From contig JAPLOH010000043.1 of the NCBI GenBank assembly GCA_026400845.1, positions 6,079 to 62,727 of the forward strand: 56,649 nucleotides of DNA. Direction: 5' to 3'. Positions 9,394-17,623 of this stretch are shown in pieces. The number at the start of each line of letters is the position of its first letter. Position 1 is the first letter of the stretch. The DNA is from Alphaproteobacteria bacterium. Its GTDB lineage: Bacteria > Pseudomonadota > Alphaproteobacteria > Acetobacterales > Acetobacteraceae. The position numbers and the translations under genes are program-made. The notes under the pieces are model-generated. The model saw only the letters and a list, made by a program, of their open reading frames with translations, was not told the DNA's origin and searched no databases.

Positions 9394-9396
9394 GCG

Positions 9397-9951
9397 CTAG
9401 GTCGCTTCCCGCTGGGCTTTTGCGAGTTTGCGCATCAGCATGTTGCGCTTCAGCGCCGAGATGTGGTCGACGAACAGCACGCCGTCGAGATGGTCGATCT
9501 CGTGCTGCAAACAGGCCGCCAGCAGCCCGTCGGCTTCGATTTCCTTGCGGATGCCCTGGGCATCATGAAACCGCACCTTCACGCGCGCCGGACGCGTCAC
9601 CTCGGCGTATTGGCCGGGGATCGACAGGCAGCCCTCCTCGCGGGTCGCCAATTCGGCACTGACGCCGATGATCTCCGGGTTGACCAGCACGATCGGCGCC
9701 GGCTTGTCATCGGGCATCAGGTCGACCACCGCGAGCCGCAGCCCGACGCCGACCTGGGGGGCGGCAAGGCCGATGCCGGGCGCCTTGTACATGGTGGCGA
9801 ACATCCGAGGCACGAGATCACGCACCGCATCGGCATCCGCCGGACCGACCGGTCGGGCACGTGCCTTGAGGATCGCCTTGGGCGCGATCAGGATCGGCAT
9901 TGTGTCGGTTTGCGAGATGGGGCGGGTCGCGGCGTCATTCATGTCCGTCAT
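9397..9951 (-). CDS. def: Peptide deformylase
   Basis: Metalloenzyme that removes the formyl group from nascent proteins. All three family motifs are present: GIGLAAPQVG (motif 1), EEGCLSIPG (motif 2, metal-binding Cys) and QHEIDHLDGVLF (motif 3, HExxH with the catalytic Glu). The frame from ATG 9951 gives 184 residues with a 17-residue N-terminal extension. ATG 9900 (MPILIAPKAILKARA) matches the usual N-terminus and may be the real start. First gene of the def-fmt-truA operon, divergent from the small heat-shock gene. Confidence 0.96.
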   Translation of the reverse strand: MTDMNDAATRPISQTDTMPILIAPKAILKARARPVGPADADAVRDLVPRMFATMYKAPGIGLAAPQVGVGLRLAVVDLMPDDKPAPIVLVNPEIIGVSAELATREEGCLSIPGQYAEVTRPARVKVRFHDAQGIRKEIEADGLLAACLQHEIDHLDGVLFVDHISALKRNMLMRKLAKAQREAT

Positions 9952-9983
9952 CTAGCCGTCACCGGCGGCCCGATCAACGGATA

Positions 9984-10016
9984 CCCCTTGCAACGGCGGG
10001 CTGGTTCACCAAAATA
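9984..10016 (+). promoter_or_regulatory. Candidate heat-shock sigma-32 type promoter for the Hsp20 gene
   Basis: CCCCTTGCAA at 9984-9993 resembles the sigma-32 -35 box (CTTGAA). CACCAAAATA at 10007-10016, 14 bases downstream, resembles its -10 box. The pair lies about 65 bases upstream of the Hsp20 ATG, which is the kind of gene RpoH controls. The -10 match is imperfect, so this is tentative. Confidence 0.4.
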
Positions 10017-10079
10017 CACGCGGTCGGACCGCCAATTTGGGGTCTGCGAACCGCTTCGCTCGGCTGAGGGAGCCCATTG

Positions 10080-10529
10080 ATGACCACGCGTATCTTCGCC
10101 TCGCCGCTCGTGCTGGGGTTCGATCACATCGAACTGCTTCTGGAGCAGGCCACCAAGAAATCCTCCGACGGCTATCCCCCGTTCAACATCGAACAAACCG
10201 GCCCGGCCAATCTGCGCATCACGCTCGCTGTGGCGGGCTTCACGATGGACGATCTGCAAATCACCCACGAGGACAACCAACTCGTGATCCGTGGGCGGCA
10301 GACCGATGACAGCCAGGGCCGCGTGTTCCTCCATCGCGGCATCGCTGCGCGGCAGTTCCAGCGGGTTTTCGTGCTGTCCGAGCATATCGAGGTGCGCGGC
10401 GCGTGGATGGACCACGGGCTGCTGCATATCGACCTCGCGCGGCCGATCCCGGAGGGGCGGGTGCGCACTATCCCCATCACCCGGCCGGCACCGAACGGGC
10501 GAGCGCCGATGGTGGACGGCGACGAGTAG
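10080..10529 (+). CDS. Small heat-shock protein, Hsp20/IbpA type
   Basis: Protein of 149 residues with an alpha-crystallin domain (about 40-130) that should bind unfolding proteins in an ATP-independent way. Typical features are the domain start PPFNIEQTG, the segment LRITLAVAGFTMDDLQITHEDN, the IbpA-like HRGIAARQFQRVFVL and the GLLHIDLARPIPE strand near the C-terminus (the GVL motif of the family). A TTG directly precedes the ATG at 10080; I chose the ATG. A purine-rich GAGGGAG lies just upstream. A candidate heat-shock promoter lies at 9984-10016. Confidence 0.94.
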   Translation: MTTRIFASPLVLGFDHIELLLEQATKKSSDGYPPFNIEQTGPANLRITLAVAGFTMDDLQITHEDNQLVIRGRQTDDSQGRVFLHRGIAARQFQRVFVLSEHIEVRGAWMDHGLLHIDLARPIPEGRVRTIPITRPAPNGRAPMVDGDE

Positions 10530-10540
10530 GCGGCTGCGAA

Positions 10541-10679
10541 AGAAAGGGGTTCTTTTTTGAAAAAAAGAACCAAAAAACTTTTCTCCATTCTGCTCCGCAC
10601 TCTTCGCGGGGAGTGCGGAGCAAACGGATAGAAAGTTTTTGCTTCTTTTTTCAAAAAGAAGCGCTTCCTTCCCTTTCTA
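10541..10679. repeat. Composite palindromic intergenic repeat
   Basis: Between the convergent Hsp20 and hpf genes lie three perfect inverted repeats in a row. The first is 10548-10558 with 10561-10571 (GGTTCTTTTTT and complement). The second is 10592-10602 with 10611-10621 (GCTCCGCACTC and complement). The third is 10641-10650 with 10653-10662 (GCTTCTTTTT and complement). The outer two are inverted, diverged copies of each other, flanked by AGAAAG and CTTTCT, so the block looks like one mobile-type palindromic unit. A third relative occurs at 48266-48316. The hairpins with A/T tracts could also terminate transcription in both directions. Confidence 0.75.
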
Positions 10680-10695
10680 CCCGAATGTTCAATGC

Positions 10696-11292
10696 TTATG
10701 CCGCCGCGGCTGGATCGATCCAGCCGATATGGCCGTCGCTACGGCGATAGACGACGTTGAGCTCCCCGGTGGTGATGTTACGGAACATCAGCACCGGTTG
10801 GTCGGCGAGGTCCATCCGCATGACGGCGTCGCTGACCGCGAGGCTGGCGATTTCGGTTGCGGTCTCGGCGACCACGGTGGCGTAGGTGGCATTGGCCTGG
10901 ACGACCACGCCGTTGCCATCCTCCTGCGGCTCCTCCGCCTCCTGGCGCAGCACGTATTGCCGTGCGGCTTGGGGGCGTTCGCGATGCGCGGCGTCACGCG
11001 CATGGTCGTTCACCCGGCGCCGATAGCGGCGCAGGCGCTTGGCGATGTGCTCGGCGGCGTCATCGAAGGCGGAATTGGCGTCGGCCGCCTCGCCCTCGCC
11101 GCGCAGCGTCAGGCCGCGGCCGGCGTGGATGTTGATGTCGCAGGTAAAGAAACAGCGCGCGCGACTGAACGTCACGTGCGCTTCCTGGGCGTGATCGAAA
11201 TATTTGCCGGAGATGGTGGCGAGCGCCTGGTTGACGCGCGTCTTGAGGGCTTCGGAGAGTTCGACTTGCTTGCCGGAGACCGTGATTTGCAT
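10696..11292 (-). CDS. hpf: Ribosome hibernation-promoting factor, long form
   Basis: Protein of 198 residues that binds 30S subunits and promotes inactive 100S dimers in stationary phase. Residues 1-100 are the HPF/RaiA ribosome-binding domain (MQITVSGKQVELSEALKTRV). The last 60 or so residues are the long-form dimerisation domain (VLMFRNITTGELNVVYRRSDGHIGWI). A variable linker rich in charged residues separates them. It follows rpoN on the same strand, the common proteobacterial pairing. The ptsN gene that often follows is absent here; the next gene is on the other strand. Confidence 0.95.
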   Translation of the reverse strand: MQITVSGKQVELSEALKTRVNQALATISGKYFDHAQEAHVTFSRARCFFTCDINIHAGRGLTLRGEGEAADANSAFDDAAEHIAKRLRRYRRRVNDHARDAAHRERPQAARQYVLRQEAEEPQEDGNGVVVQANATYATVVAETATEIASLAVSDAVMRMDLADQPVLMFRNITTGELNVVYRRSDGHIGWIDPAAAA

Positions 11293-11390
11293 GGTCCGTC
11301 CTCACGTCCTTGTTCGGGACCGCCTGCCGGCGCGCGAGGTCCGGGCCGGCCCGGAAAGCGTGGTGGGCCGGCTTGCGGGCACGGGCGTGA

Positions 11391-12878
11391 TCAGGCCGGC
11401 ATGGCCTTCTCCCGTTTGCGCTGCACTGAGCTTGGGATACGCAGCGCATCGCGGTATTTGGCCACGGTTCGGCGTGCAATGTCCACGCCTTCCCGTCGCA
11501 GGATCTCCACAATCGCGTCATCGCTCAGAACTTCGTTCGCCGGCTCGGCATCGACGAGCTGGCGGATGCGATGCCTGACCGCTTCGGCACTGTGGGAATC
11601 CCCTCCGCCGGTAGCGTGCAGTGCGGTGGTAAAGAAATACTTAAGCTCGAAGGTGCCGCGCGGCGTGGCGATGAATTTATTGGAGGTCACCCGGCTGACA
11701 GTGCTTTCGTGCAGTTCGACGGCGGCGGCGACGTCGCGCAGGATCAGCGGGCGGAGATGGCTCACCCCGTGGCGGAAAAAAGCATCCTGCTGGCGGACGA
11801 TCTCACTCGACACCCGCAGGATGGTCTGGGCGCGCTGCTGGAGGGATTTCACCACCCAGTTCGCGACCTGCAGCTTGTCGATCATGAACGCCTTGTCCTC
11901 CTTGGAGGCCTTCGGCAGCACGCGGGCGGTGAAGGACTGATTGACCAGCACGCGCGGCATGGTCTCGGGGTTCAGCTCCAGCAGCCAGCCACCATCGGGC
12001 GCAGCGCGCATCAGTACGTCCGGCACCACGGTCAGTGGCGTGCCGTCATCCCAGTTCGCGCCGGGCTTGGGGTCGAGCCGGCGCAGCTCGGCGATCATGT
12101 CGGCGATGTCTGCGGCATCGACGCCGCAGACCGCCATCAGGCGCCTGGTGTCGCGCCGGGCAACGAGGTCGAGATTGTCGAGCAGCGCCTGCATCGCCGG
12201 GTCGAGCCGGTTCTTCTCGGCGAGCTGAACGGCGAGGCACTCCTTGAGGTCATGCGCGAACATCCCCATCGGGTCGAACCGCATCATCAGCCCGCGGACA
12301 TGCTCGACACGGGCGACCTCGATGCCGAGCGTCTGCGCGATAGCCTCGGAGGCGACGGAGAACCGGCCGGTAGGTTCGATCAGCGCGAGCAGTGTGGCGC
12401 CGATCATCCGGTCCACCGGGTCGTGGAAACTGAGGCGGACCTGTTCGCTCAGATGCTCCCGCAGCGAGAGCCGGCCGGCGGCGAGGTCATCGATGCCGCG
12501 CTCGTCGGTGCGGAAGTCGCTGCTGCCGCCAGCGCCCCCGCGCACCCCGTCCGACGCGCCGCCGGGGTCATAGGGCTCGGCATACTCGGCGGTGTCGAGC
12601 GGGCTCGCGGCCGCATCGGTCAGCGTGTCGGAGCGGGCGAGATCAGCGGTGTCGCGCTCGGGCGCGGTCACCACCACCTGGTCCGGCGCCGGACGCTCGC
12701 CGAAACTCTCGCTATCGCGCTCGTCGCGCTCCAGCATGGGGTTGCGCTCGAGCTCCTGCTCGACGAAGGCGGCGGCTTCGAGATTGTTGAACTGCAAGAG
12801 CTGGATCGCCTGCCGCAGCTGCGGCGTCATCACCAGGGACTGCGACTGGCGCAGGTCGAGACGCGGCCCCATCCCCAT
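11391..12878 (-). CDS. rpoN: RNA polymerase sigma-54 factor
   Basis: Alternative sigma factor that recognises -24/-12 promoters and needs AAA+ activators. From ATG 12878 it has 495 residues. Region I is at the N-terminus (MGMGPRLDLRQSQSLVMTPQ, followed by LRQAIQLLQ), the core-binding domain is in the middle, and the RpoN box (ARRTVAKYRDALRIPSS) is at the C-terminus. An upstream ATG at 13007 would add 43 residues with no family resemblance, so I chose 12878 even though no strong Shine-Dalgarno site precedes it. It lies between the lpt cluster and hpf, the conserved alphaproteobacterial location. Confidence 0.95.
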   Translation of the reverse strand: MGMGPRLDLRQSQSLVMTPQLRQAIQLLQFNNLEAAAFVEQELERNPMLERDERDSESFGERPAPDQVVVTAPERDTADLARSDTLTDAAASPLDTAEYAEPYDPGGASDGVRGGAGGSSDFRTDERGIDDLAAGRLSLREHLSEQVRLSFHDPVDRMIGATLLALIEPTGRFSVASEAIAQTLGIEVARVEHVRGLMMRFDPMGMFAHDLKECLAVQLAEKNRLDPAMQALLDNLDLVARRDTRRLMAVCGVDAADIADMIAELRRLDPKPGANWDDGTPLTVVPDVLMRAAPDGGWLLELNPETMPRVLVNQSFTARVLPKASKEDKAFMIDKLQVANWVVKSLQQRAQTILRVSSEIVRQQDAFFRHGVSHLRPLILRDVAAAVELHESTVSRVTSNKFIATPRGTFELKYFFTTALHATGGGDSHSAEAVRHRIRQLVDAEPANEVLSDDAIVEILRREGVDIARRTVAKYRDALRIPSSVQRKREKAMPA

Positions 12879-13050
12879 CAGGGCGTGCTCGTCGGTCGTG
12901 GCAGGGTCGTCATCCAAGGCGGCGTCATGGCCGCAATGGACTCCGGGCGGCCAAAAGAGGCAAGCAAGAATCGTGCTGAATTGATGGCATCCCGGCGAAA
13001 TTATCACCGGAAGGTAAAGGCGGGGTTAGGAGGCTGCCCCCGGCGCGGCC

Positions 13051-13275
13051 CTACAGATGCTTGCCGCGCTCCATGATCTCAAGCGTGTAGTCATGGTAGG
13101 ACATGCCGAGCTCCTCGGCGCGGGCGAGACGGCGCAGGGCGATTTCACGCGGCGGGGTTTTCCATGCCCGCTTGTGCGCCCGCCGCCAGGTCCAGGACCG
13201 CCAGGAAACCGCGCCCGGGTCCTCCGGCGGCGCATCCTCCAGCGGCGGCCCGCCGTTGTGGCCGAGTGCCGTCAC
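13051..13275 (-). CDS. Conserved small protein of unknown function (LGHNGGPPL motif)
   Basis: A 74-residue protein starting with GTG at 13275, overlapping the lptB stop (GTGA), which argues that it is real and translationally coupled. It begins with the motif [14 protein letters not shown], which I recognise from small uncharacterised alphaproteobacterial proteins. The rest is basic and helical ([20 protein letters not shown], then [21 protein letters not shown]). No membrane segment or signal peptide. The function is unknown. The basic helices suggest a nucleic-acid-associated or adaptor role, but that is a guess. Confidence 0.8.
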   Translation of the reverse strand: MTALGHNGGPPLEDAPPEDPGAVSWRSWTWRRAHKRAWKTPPREIALRRLARAEELGMSYHDYTLEIMERGKHL

Positions 13276-13988
13276 AGCGAGAACCTTTCGCCCAGATCTT
13301 CCGGCCTTCCCTCCATCAGCACCTGGCCTTCATGCATGATGTAGGCGCGATCGATGATCTCCAGTGTCTCGCGCACGTTGTGGTCGGTGATCAGCACGCC
13401 GATCCCGCGGTCCTTCAGATGCGCCACGAGGTCACGGATTTCGCCGACCGCGATGGGGTCGATGCCGGCCAGCGGCTCGTCGAGCAGAATATAGCTCGGC
13501 TGGGTCGCCAGCGCGCGGGCGATCTCGACGCGGCGGCGCTCGCCGCCAGAGAGTGCCAGCGCGGTGGTGCGGCGGAGGTGCAGGATACCGAATTCGGCCA
13601 GCAGCTCGTCCAGCATCTGGTCGCGCCGGTCGCGATCGGGCTCGACCACTTCCAGCGTCGCCATGATGTTCTGTTCCACCGTGAGGCCGCGGAACACACT
13701 GGCCTCCTGCGGCAGATAACCGATGCCGAGGCGGGCGCGGCGATACATCGGCAGGCCGGTGATGTCATGCCCGTCGAGCGTGATGGTCCCGGAATCGGGC
13801 CGCACCAGGCCGACGATCATGTAGAAGGTGGTGGTTTTGCCGGCGCCGTTGGGGCCGAGCAGGCCGACCACCTCGCCGCGGCGGACCGAGACCGAGACGT
13901 TCCGCACCACCGGGCGCTTCTTGTAGACCTTGCCGACGCTGGTGGCGACAAGGCCACCGGAGCCGGGGAGAACGCGCAGCTCGGTCAT
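13272..13988 (-). CDS. lptB: LPS export ABC transporter ATP-binding protein
   Basis: ATPase of the LptBFG complex that extracts LPS from the inner membrane. 238 residues with Walker A (GPNGAGKTT), Q-loop ([11 protein letters not shown]), signature ([16 protein letters not shown]), Walker B ([13 protein letters not shown]) and the switch histidine (LITDHN). ATGA overlap with lptA. The permease genes lptF and lptG are not in this window. Confidence 0.97.
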   Translation of the reverse strand: MTELRVLPGSGGLVATSVGKVYKKRPVVRNVSVSVRRGEVVGLLGPNGAGKTTTFYMIVGLVRPDSGTITLDGHDITGLPMYRRARLGIGYLPQEASVFRGLTVEQNIMATLEVVEPDRDRRDQMLDELLAEFGILHLRRTTALALSGGERRRVEIARALATQPSYILLDEPLAGIDPIAVGEIRDLVAHLKDRGIGVLITDHNVRETLEIIDRAYIMHEGQVLMEGRPEDLGERFSL

Positions 13989-14902
13989 GGCTTTTTCGCC
14001 GGCGGCTTCGCGGGCGGCACCTTCGCCGGGGGTGGCGCCGCTGCGGCGGCCTGCGCGTCATTGGGCACGATCATGCCCTGCACCCGCCCGCCGGGGTCGG
14101 CGATCATGCGGGCGATGCCGGTCCTCATGTTCACATCCGCCGCCGGGCCATTGAGCTGGTTCTGCCCATGCGTCACCCGCACATTGCCGACCACTCGGGC
14201 GGTGCCGAGATCGACGACATAGACGCCGCGGTCGCCACGCACAGTGTCCGTCGTGGTGCGCACCTCGACATTGCCGAACCCCTCGACACGCTGGAGCTTG
14301 CCGGAGGCTTCGGGCCCGGCCGGCTTTGCCGCCGCCGGCTGGGGTTTGGCCGCCGGCTCAGTAGAGGGCGTGGTGTATCCAACCAGCGTGTCCCCGCTGA
14401 TGCGGCGCCCGTCGCTGGTCACCACGACTGCCGCGCCGCGCGCCACCGCCATGCGTCGGTCGGACCAGTATTCCATGCTGTCGCGCGCGGTGATCACCTG
14501 CTGCGGCGTGGTGAGCCTGAGCGCGCCCCCGGTCATCACCAGCACGGCCTGATCGATGTCATAGACCGCCCGCTCACCCACCGCCTCGTCGGTCGCGGTG
14601 ACGATGCGGACATGCCCCTCGGCTTCCAGCCGATAGATCTCGTTGCCGCCGGAGTCGGTGGCCGTGCCGGTCGACCCGGCGCGCTTGCGGTAGAGCGCCA
14701 CCAACCGATCCGCCAGCACGGTGACATCGGCGCGCACCGCCCGGGCGTCGCCAAAGGCGATCACCTTCTGCTCTTGGTCGCGCCATTCGAACCCGCCGGC
14801 GGCGGTGACATCGATCGGGCCGCCGCGGGAGAGGTCGATCGGCTGGGCGGCCGCCGCGCCGGCAAACATGGCGGTTGCCGCGATGGTGCTGAGCAATCTC
14901 AT
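13985..14902 (-). CDS. lptA: LPS transport periplasmic bridge protein LptA (long form)
   Basis: Periplasmic protein that forms the beta-jellyroll bridge carrying LPS to the outer membrane. The start at 14902 overlaps the lptC stop (ATGA). Residues 1-19 are a signal peptide ([13 protein letters not shown]). Two stretches of OstA-type repeats (about 30-175 and 205-280, for example [21 protein letters not shown]) are separated by an Ala/Pro/Lys-rich linker ([19 protein letters not shown]). The protein ends in a low-complexity tail ([16 protein letters not shown]). At 305 residues it is much longer than the E. coli protein (about 185), mostly because of the linker, the tail and a longer first repeat block. 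Confidence 0.92.
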   Translation of the reverse strand: MRLLSTIAATAMFAGAAAAQPIDLSRGGPIDVTAAGGFEWRDQEQKVIAFGDARAVRADVTVLADRLVALYRKRAGSTGTATDSGGNEIYRLEAEGHVRIVTATDEAVGERAVYDIDQAVLVMTGGALRLTTPQQVITARDSMEYWSDRRMAVARGAAVVVTSDGRRISGDTLVGYTTPSTEPAAKPQPAAAKPAGPEASGKLQRVEGFGNVEVRTTTDTVRGDRGVYVVDLGTARVVGNVRVTHGQNQLNGPAADVNMRTGIARMIADPGGRVQGMIVPNDAQAAAAAPPPAKVPPAKPPAKKP

Positions 14903-15570
14903 GGCCGACCTCCACCGATCACCAGGCGGGCCGGGCCGTGGAACTGCGCCACCGCCCCGCGCTCGGTGATGGTGAAACCCTGGGCATCGAGCGTGCCGAA
15001 CGGCCCCTCGGCATGGGTGCGTGCGGCGCTTGCCGCGACACCTTCCCGCAGGTCGAGCGTCGCCGCGTCGGTGATCAACATGCTGCCGTCGTCCCGGTAG
15101 AGGGTTACATCGCCCGACAAATCGAGCTGCGCGGCCTTCTGCAGATAGGTGCCCGCCGCGGCCTGCACCTGGAGCCATGCGCCGCCTGACAGCGTGATGT
15201 CGCCCACCGGTGCGACGAAATCCACCCGGTCGGTGCCGATCTGGCGGGCCGAAGTTGCGGTCAACGTGTAGGTCTGCCGGTTGTCGTCCTCGCCGCGATA
15301 GCGCGGCGCGGTCAGCACGCCGCTCTCGGGAACGACGCTGCCACGGCGATAGACCAGCCGCGCGCGATCGGTCTGCTGCACTACCTCCGGCCAGACGGCG
15401 ACCAGCACGAGCAACGCGATCGCCAGCACCGGCAGCACCCGCTTGGCCAGCGCCACCATCCAGCGGCGCTGAGCGATGGCGCCATAGGTCGGCGGCGTGC
15501 GCGCCTGCACGCCGAGACTGCGGACCGCGGGCCGGCGCGGCGCCGGGCTGCGATCGGCCGAGCCGCTCAT
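14899..15570 (-). CDS. lptC: LPS export protein LptC
   Basis: Bitopic inner-membrane protein of 223 residues that receives LPS from LptBFG and passes it to LptA. After a 37-residue cytoplasmic N-terminus there is one membrane helix (VLPVLAIALLVLVAVWPEVV, about 45-65). The periplasmic jellyroll follows (GVLTAPRYRGEDDNRQTYTL, DITLSGGAWLQVQAAAGTYL). It overlaps kdsD and lptA by four bases on each side, so kdsD-lptC-lptA-lptB is one coupled operon. Confidence 0.94.
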   Translation of the reverse strand: MSGSADRSPAPRRPAVRSLGVQARTPPTYGAIAQRRWMVALAKRVLPVLAIALLVLVAVWPEVVQQTDRARLVYRRGSVVPESGVLTAPRYRGEDDNRQTYTLTATSARQIGTDRVDFVAPVGDITLSGGAWLQVQAAAGTYLQKAAQLDLSGDVTLYRDDGSMLITDAATLDLREGVAASAARTHAEGPFGTLDAQGFTITERGAVAQFHGPARLVIGGGRP

Positions 15571-16550
15571 GCCATCCCCGCGCGCAGCAGATCATGCATG
15601 TGCAGCAGTCCGAGCGGGCGATGCGCGGTGTCGACCACGAACAGCGCGGTGATCGGGCGGTCCCACGCGTTCATCACGTGCAGCGCCTCGGCGGCCAGCG
15701 CGTCCGGCGCGATGGTGCGGGGCGTGCGGCTCATCACCGTCGCCACATCAGCCTCCAGCAACCCGGGGCCGAGGGCGCGGCGCAGGTCACCATCGGTGAT
15801 GATGCCGCAAAGCCGCCCGGCGGCGTCGAGGATGCCGACGCAGCCGAAACGCCGTGCGGTCATGGTCGGGATCGCGTCGCGCACCGCGCTGCCGACGATG
15901 GCGAGCGGCAGTTCAGCGGCGCCGTGCATGAGGTCCCGCACCAGGCGCAGCCGCGCGCCCAGCCGGCCGCCTGGGTGGAACTGGCGAAAATCCGCGGCCC
16001 CGAAGCCACGCCGGGTCAACAGGGCGACCGCGAGCGCGTCGCCGAGCGCCATCTGCATGGTCGTGCTGGTGGTAGGCGTGAGGCCCATCGGACAGGCCTC
16101 GCGCGCCTCGGGAAGCACCAGCGCGACGCTTGCCGCCTTGGCCAGCGTGCTGCCGGCGCGCCCGGTGATGGCGACCAGCGGCAGGCCGAACCGGCTGCAA
16201 TGGCCGATCAGGTCCGCAAGCTCGGCGGTCTCGCCGGAGTTCGAGAGCGCCACCACCGCATCCCCCGGCACGATCATGCCGAGATCGCCGTGCGACGCCT
16301 CGGCGGGATGCACGAACAGCGCCGGCGATCCGGTGGAGGCCAAGGTGGCGGCGATTTTGCGCGCGACATGGCCCGATTTGCCCATGCCGCTCACCACGAT
16401 GCGCCCGGTTGCCGCACTGAGGATGTCGACCGTCGTCGCAAAATGCGCATCGAGTCCGTCGGCCAGCGCGCGCAGCCCCGCGGCCTCGGTTGCCAGCACG
16501 GAGCGGGCAACCTCGATATCGCGCGGCAAGGTGACGGTGGCGTCAGTCAT
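15567..16550 (-). CDS. kdsD: Arabinose-5-phosphate isomerase (KdsD/KpsF)
   Basis: Converts D-ribulose 5-phosphate to D-arabinose 5-phosphate, the first step to Kdo for LPS. About 327 residues from ATG 16550. An ATG at 16610 is also in frame but would add 20 residues without family character. The N-terminal SIS domain shows the GMGKSGHVARKIAATLASTG motif. Two CBS domains form the C-terminal half (VMSRTPRTIAPDALAAEAL and the ITDGDLRRAL segment). It heads the overlapping lptCAB operon, so precursor synthesis and LPS export are co-transcribed. Confidence 0.95.
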   Translation of the reverse strand: MTDATVTLPRDIEVARSVLATEAAGLRALADGLDAHFATTVDILSAATGRIVVSGMGKSGHVARKIAATLASTGSPALFVHPAEASHGDLGMIVPGDAVVALSNSGETAELADLIGHCSRFGLPLVAITGRAGSTLAKAASVALVLPEAREACPMGLTPTTSTTMQMALGDALAVALLTRRGFGAADFRQFHPGGRLGARLRLVRDLMHGAAELPLAIVGSAVRDAIPTMTARRFGCVGILDAAGRLCGIITDGDLRRALGPGLLEADVATVMSRTPRTIAPDALAAEALHVMNAWDRPITALFVVDTAHRPLGLLHMHDLLRAGMA

Positions 16551-16667
16551 GGGCGGCTGGGTCCGGATCACGCCTTCATGCGTGTAGGGGTAGCAAATCG
16601 CGGCGGTCAACGCACCGTTTTGTGTGGTCCCGGCGTCGGCCGCAGGCGAAGGGCTCAGTGGGGGGGC

Positions 16668-17303
16668 TCAGTGGGCAAAAATATCGGGAGCTTCCCAGCC
16701 CAGCATGTCGAGCCGGCAGCGCGTGGGGAGGAAGGCGTAGCAGGCCTCGGCAATCTCGCGCCGCCCCTCGCGGATCAGCAGCGCCTCGAGCCGCGCCCAC
16801 AGGGCGTGGAGATACAGCACGTCGGATGCCGCATAGGTGAGCTGCTCCGGCGACAGCTCCACCGCGCCCCAATCCGAGGTCTGCTGCTGCTTGGAAAGAT
16901 CGACGCCGACCAGTTCGCGGCACAGGTCCTTGAGCCCGTGGCGGTCAGTGAAGGTGCGCACCAGCTTGGCGGCGATCTTGGTGCATTTCACCGGCGCGCA
17001 GGTGATGGCGAGCGCATTCTGCAACACGGCGACGTCGAAGCGGGCGAAATGCATCAGCTTGGTGACGCCGGGGTCGGCCATCATCCGCGCGAGATTGGGG
17101 CAGTCATAGCCACGGCCGCCGAGTTCGACCGGGATGAGTTGGACCAGATGGGCCTGGCCATCACCAGCCGAGAGTTGCACCAGGCACAAACGGTCGCGAT
17201 GCGGGTTGAGGCCCATGGTCTCGGTATCGACGGCCACGATGCGGCCGAGATCGAGCCCGTCGGGCAAATCGTGCTTGTGCAGATGAATGGTCGCGTTGGC
17301 CAT
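16668..17303 (-). CDS. rnd: RNase D-like 3'-5' exonuclease
   Basis: A DEDD-family exonuclease of 211 residues from ATG 17303. Exo I is visible as VAVDTETMGL (D-x-E), Exo II near MHFARFDVAVL and Exo III as LTYAASDVLYLHALW (Y-x3-D). It lacks the HRDC domains of E. coli RNase D, so it is the short alphaproteobacterial form, probably trimming tRNA or other stable RNA 3' ends. A slightly earlier ATG at 17324 is possible. It sits upstream of kdsD on the same strand, a conserved neighbourhood. Confidence 0.92.
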   Translation of the reverse strand: MANATIHLHKHDLPDGLDLGRIVAVDTETMGLNPHRDRLCLVQLSAGDGQAHLVQLIPVELGGRGYDCPNLARMMADPGVTKLMHFARFDVAVLQNALAITCAPVKCTKIAAKLVRTFTDRHGLKDLCRELVGVDLSKQQQTSDWGAVELSPEQLTYAASDVLYLHALWARLEALLIREGRREIAEACYAFLPTRCRLDMLGWEAPDIFAH

Positions 17304-17404
17304 GAACAATGTCACCCCAGCCATGCCTGTTCCCCGTGCAACGCGCGCTGCGGAACGGCGCCCGAAACGCGCACGGCGATCGCCGCCGCGCGCTCACGCT
17401 CCGT

Positions 17405-17491
17405 TGGTGCCCAGGAAAGGACTCGAACCTTCACGACCTTACGGCCACAGGTACCTGAAACCTGCGCGTCTACCAATTCCGCCACCTGGGC
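17405..17491 (-). tRNA. tRNA-Leu (anticodon CAG)
   Basis: On the minus strand the sequence folds as a class II tRNA. The acceptor stem GCCCAGG pairs with CCTGGGC, followed by discriminator A and an encoded CCA. The D-arm contains GGAATTGGTAGAC. The anticodon stem CAGGT/ACCTG holds the loop TTCAGGT, giving anticodon CAG. A long variable arm follows, and the T-loop reads GGTTCGAGTCC. The long variable arm plus CAG anticodon identifies leucine. Confidence 0.96.
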
Positions 17492-17623
17492 AAGTCGGGC
17501 ATGCGGTGGGCGCCGCTAGTAGCCCCCGCGCGTCGGCACGTCAACTGGCAGGAATCATTTACCGCATCCCTTGAGCGCGACGGCGAGGGTCCATATCAAG
17601 GGCTCGTACCTTGGGAGATGGAC

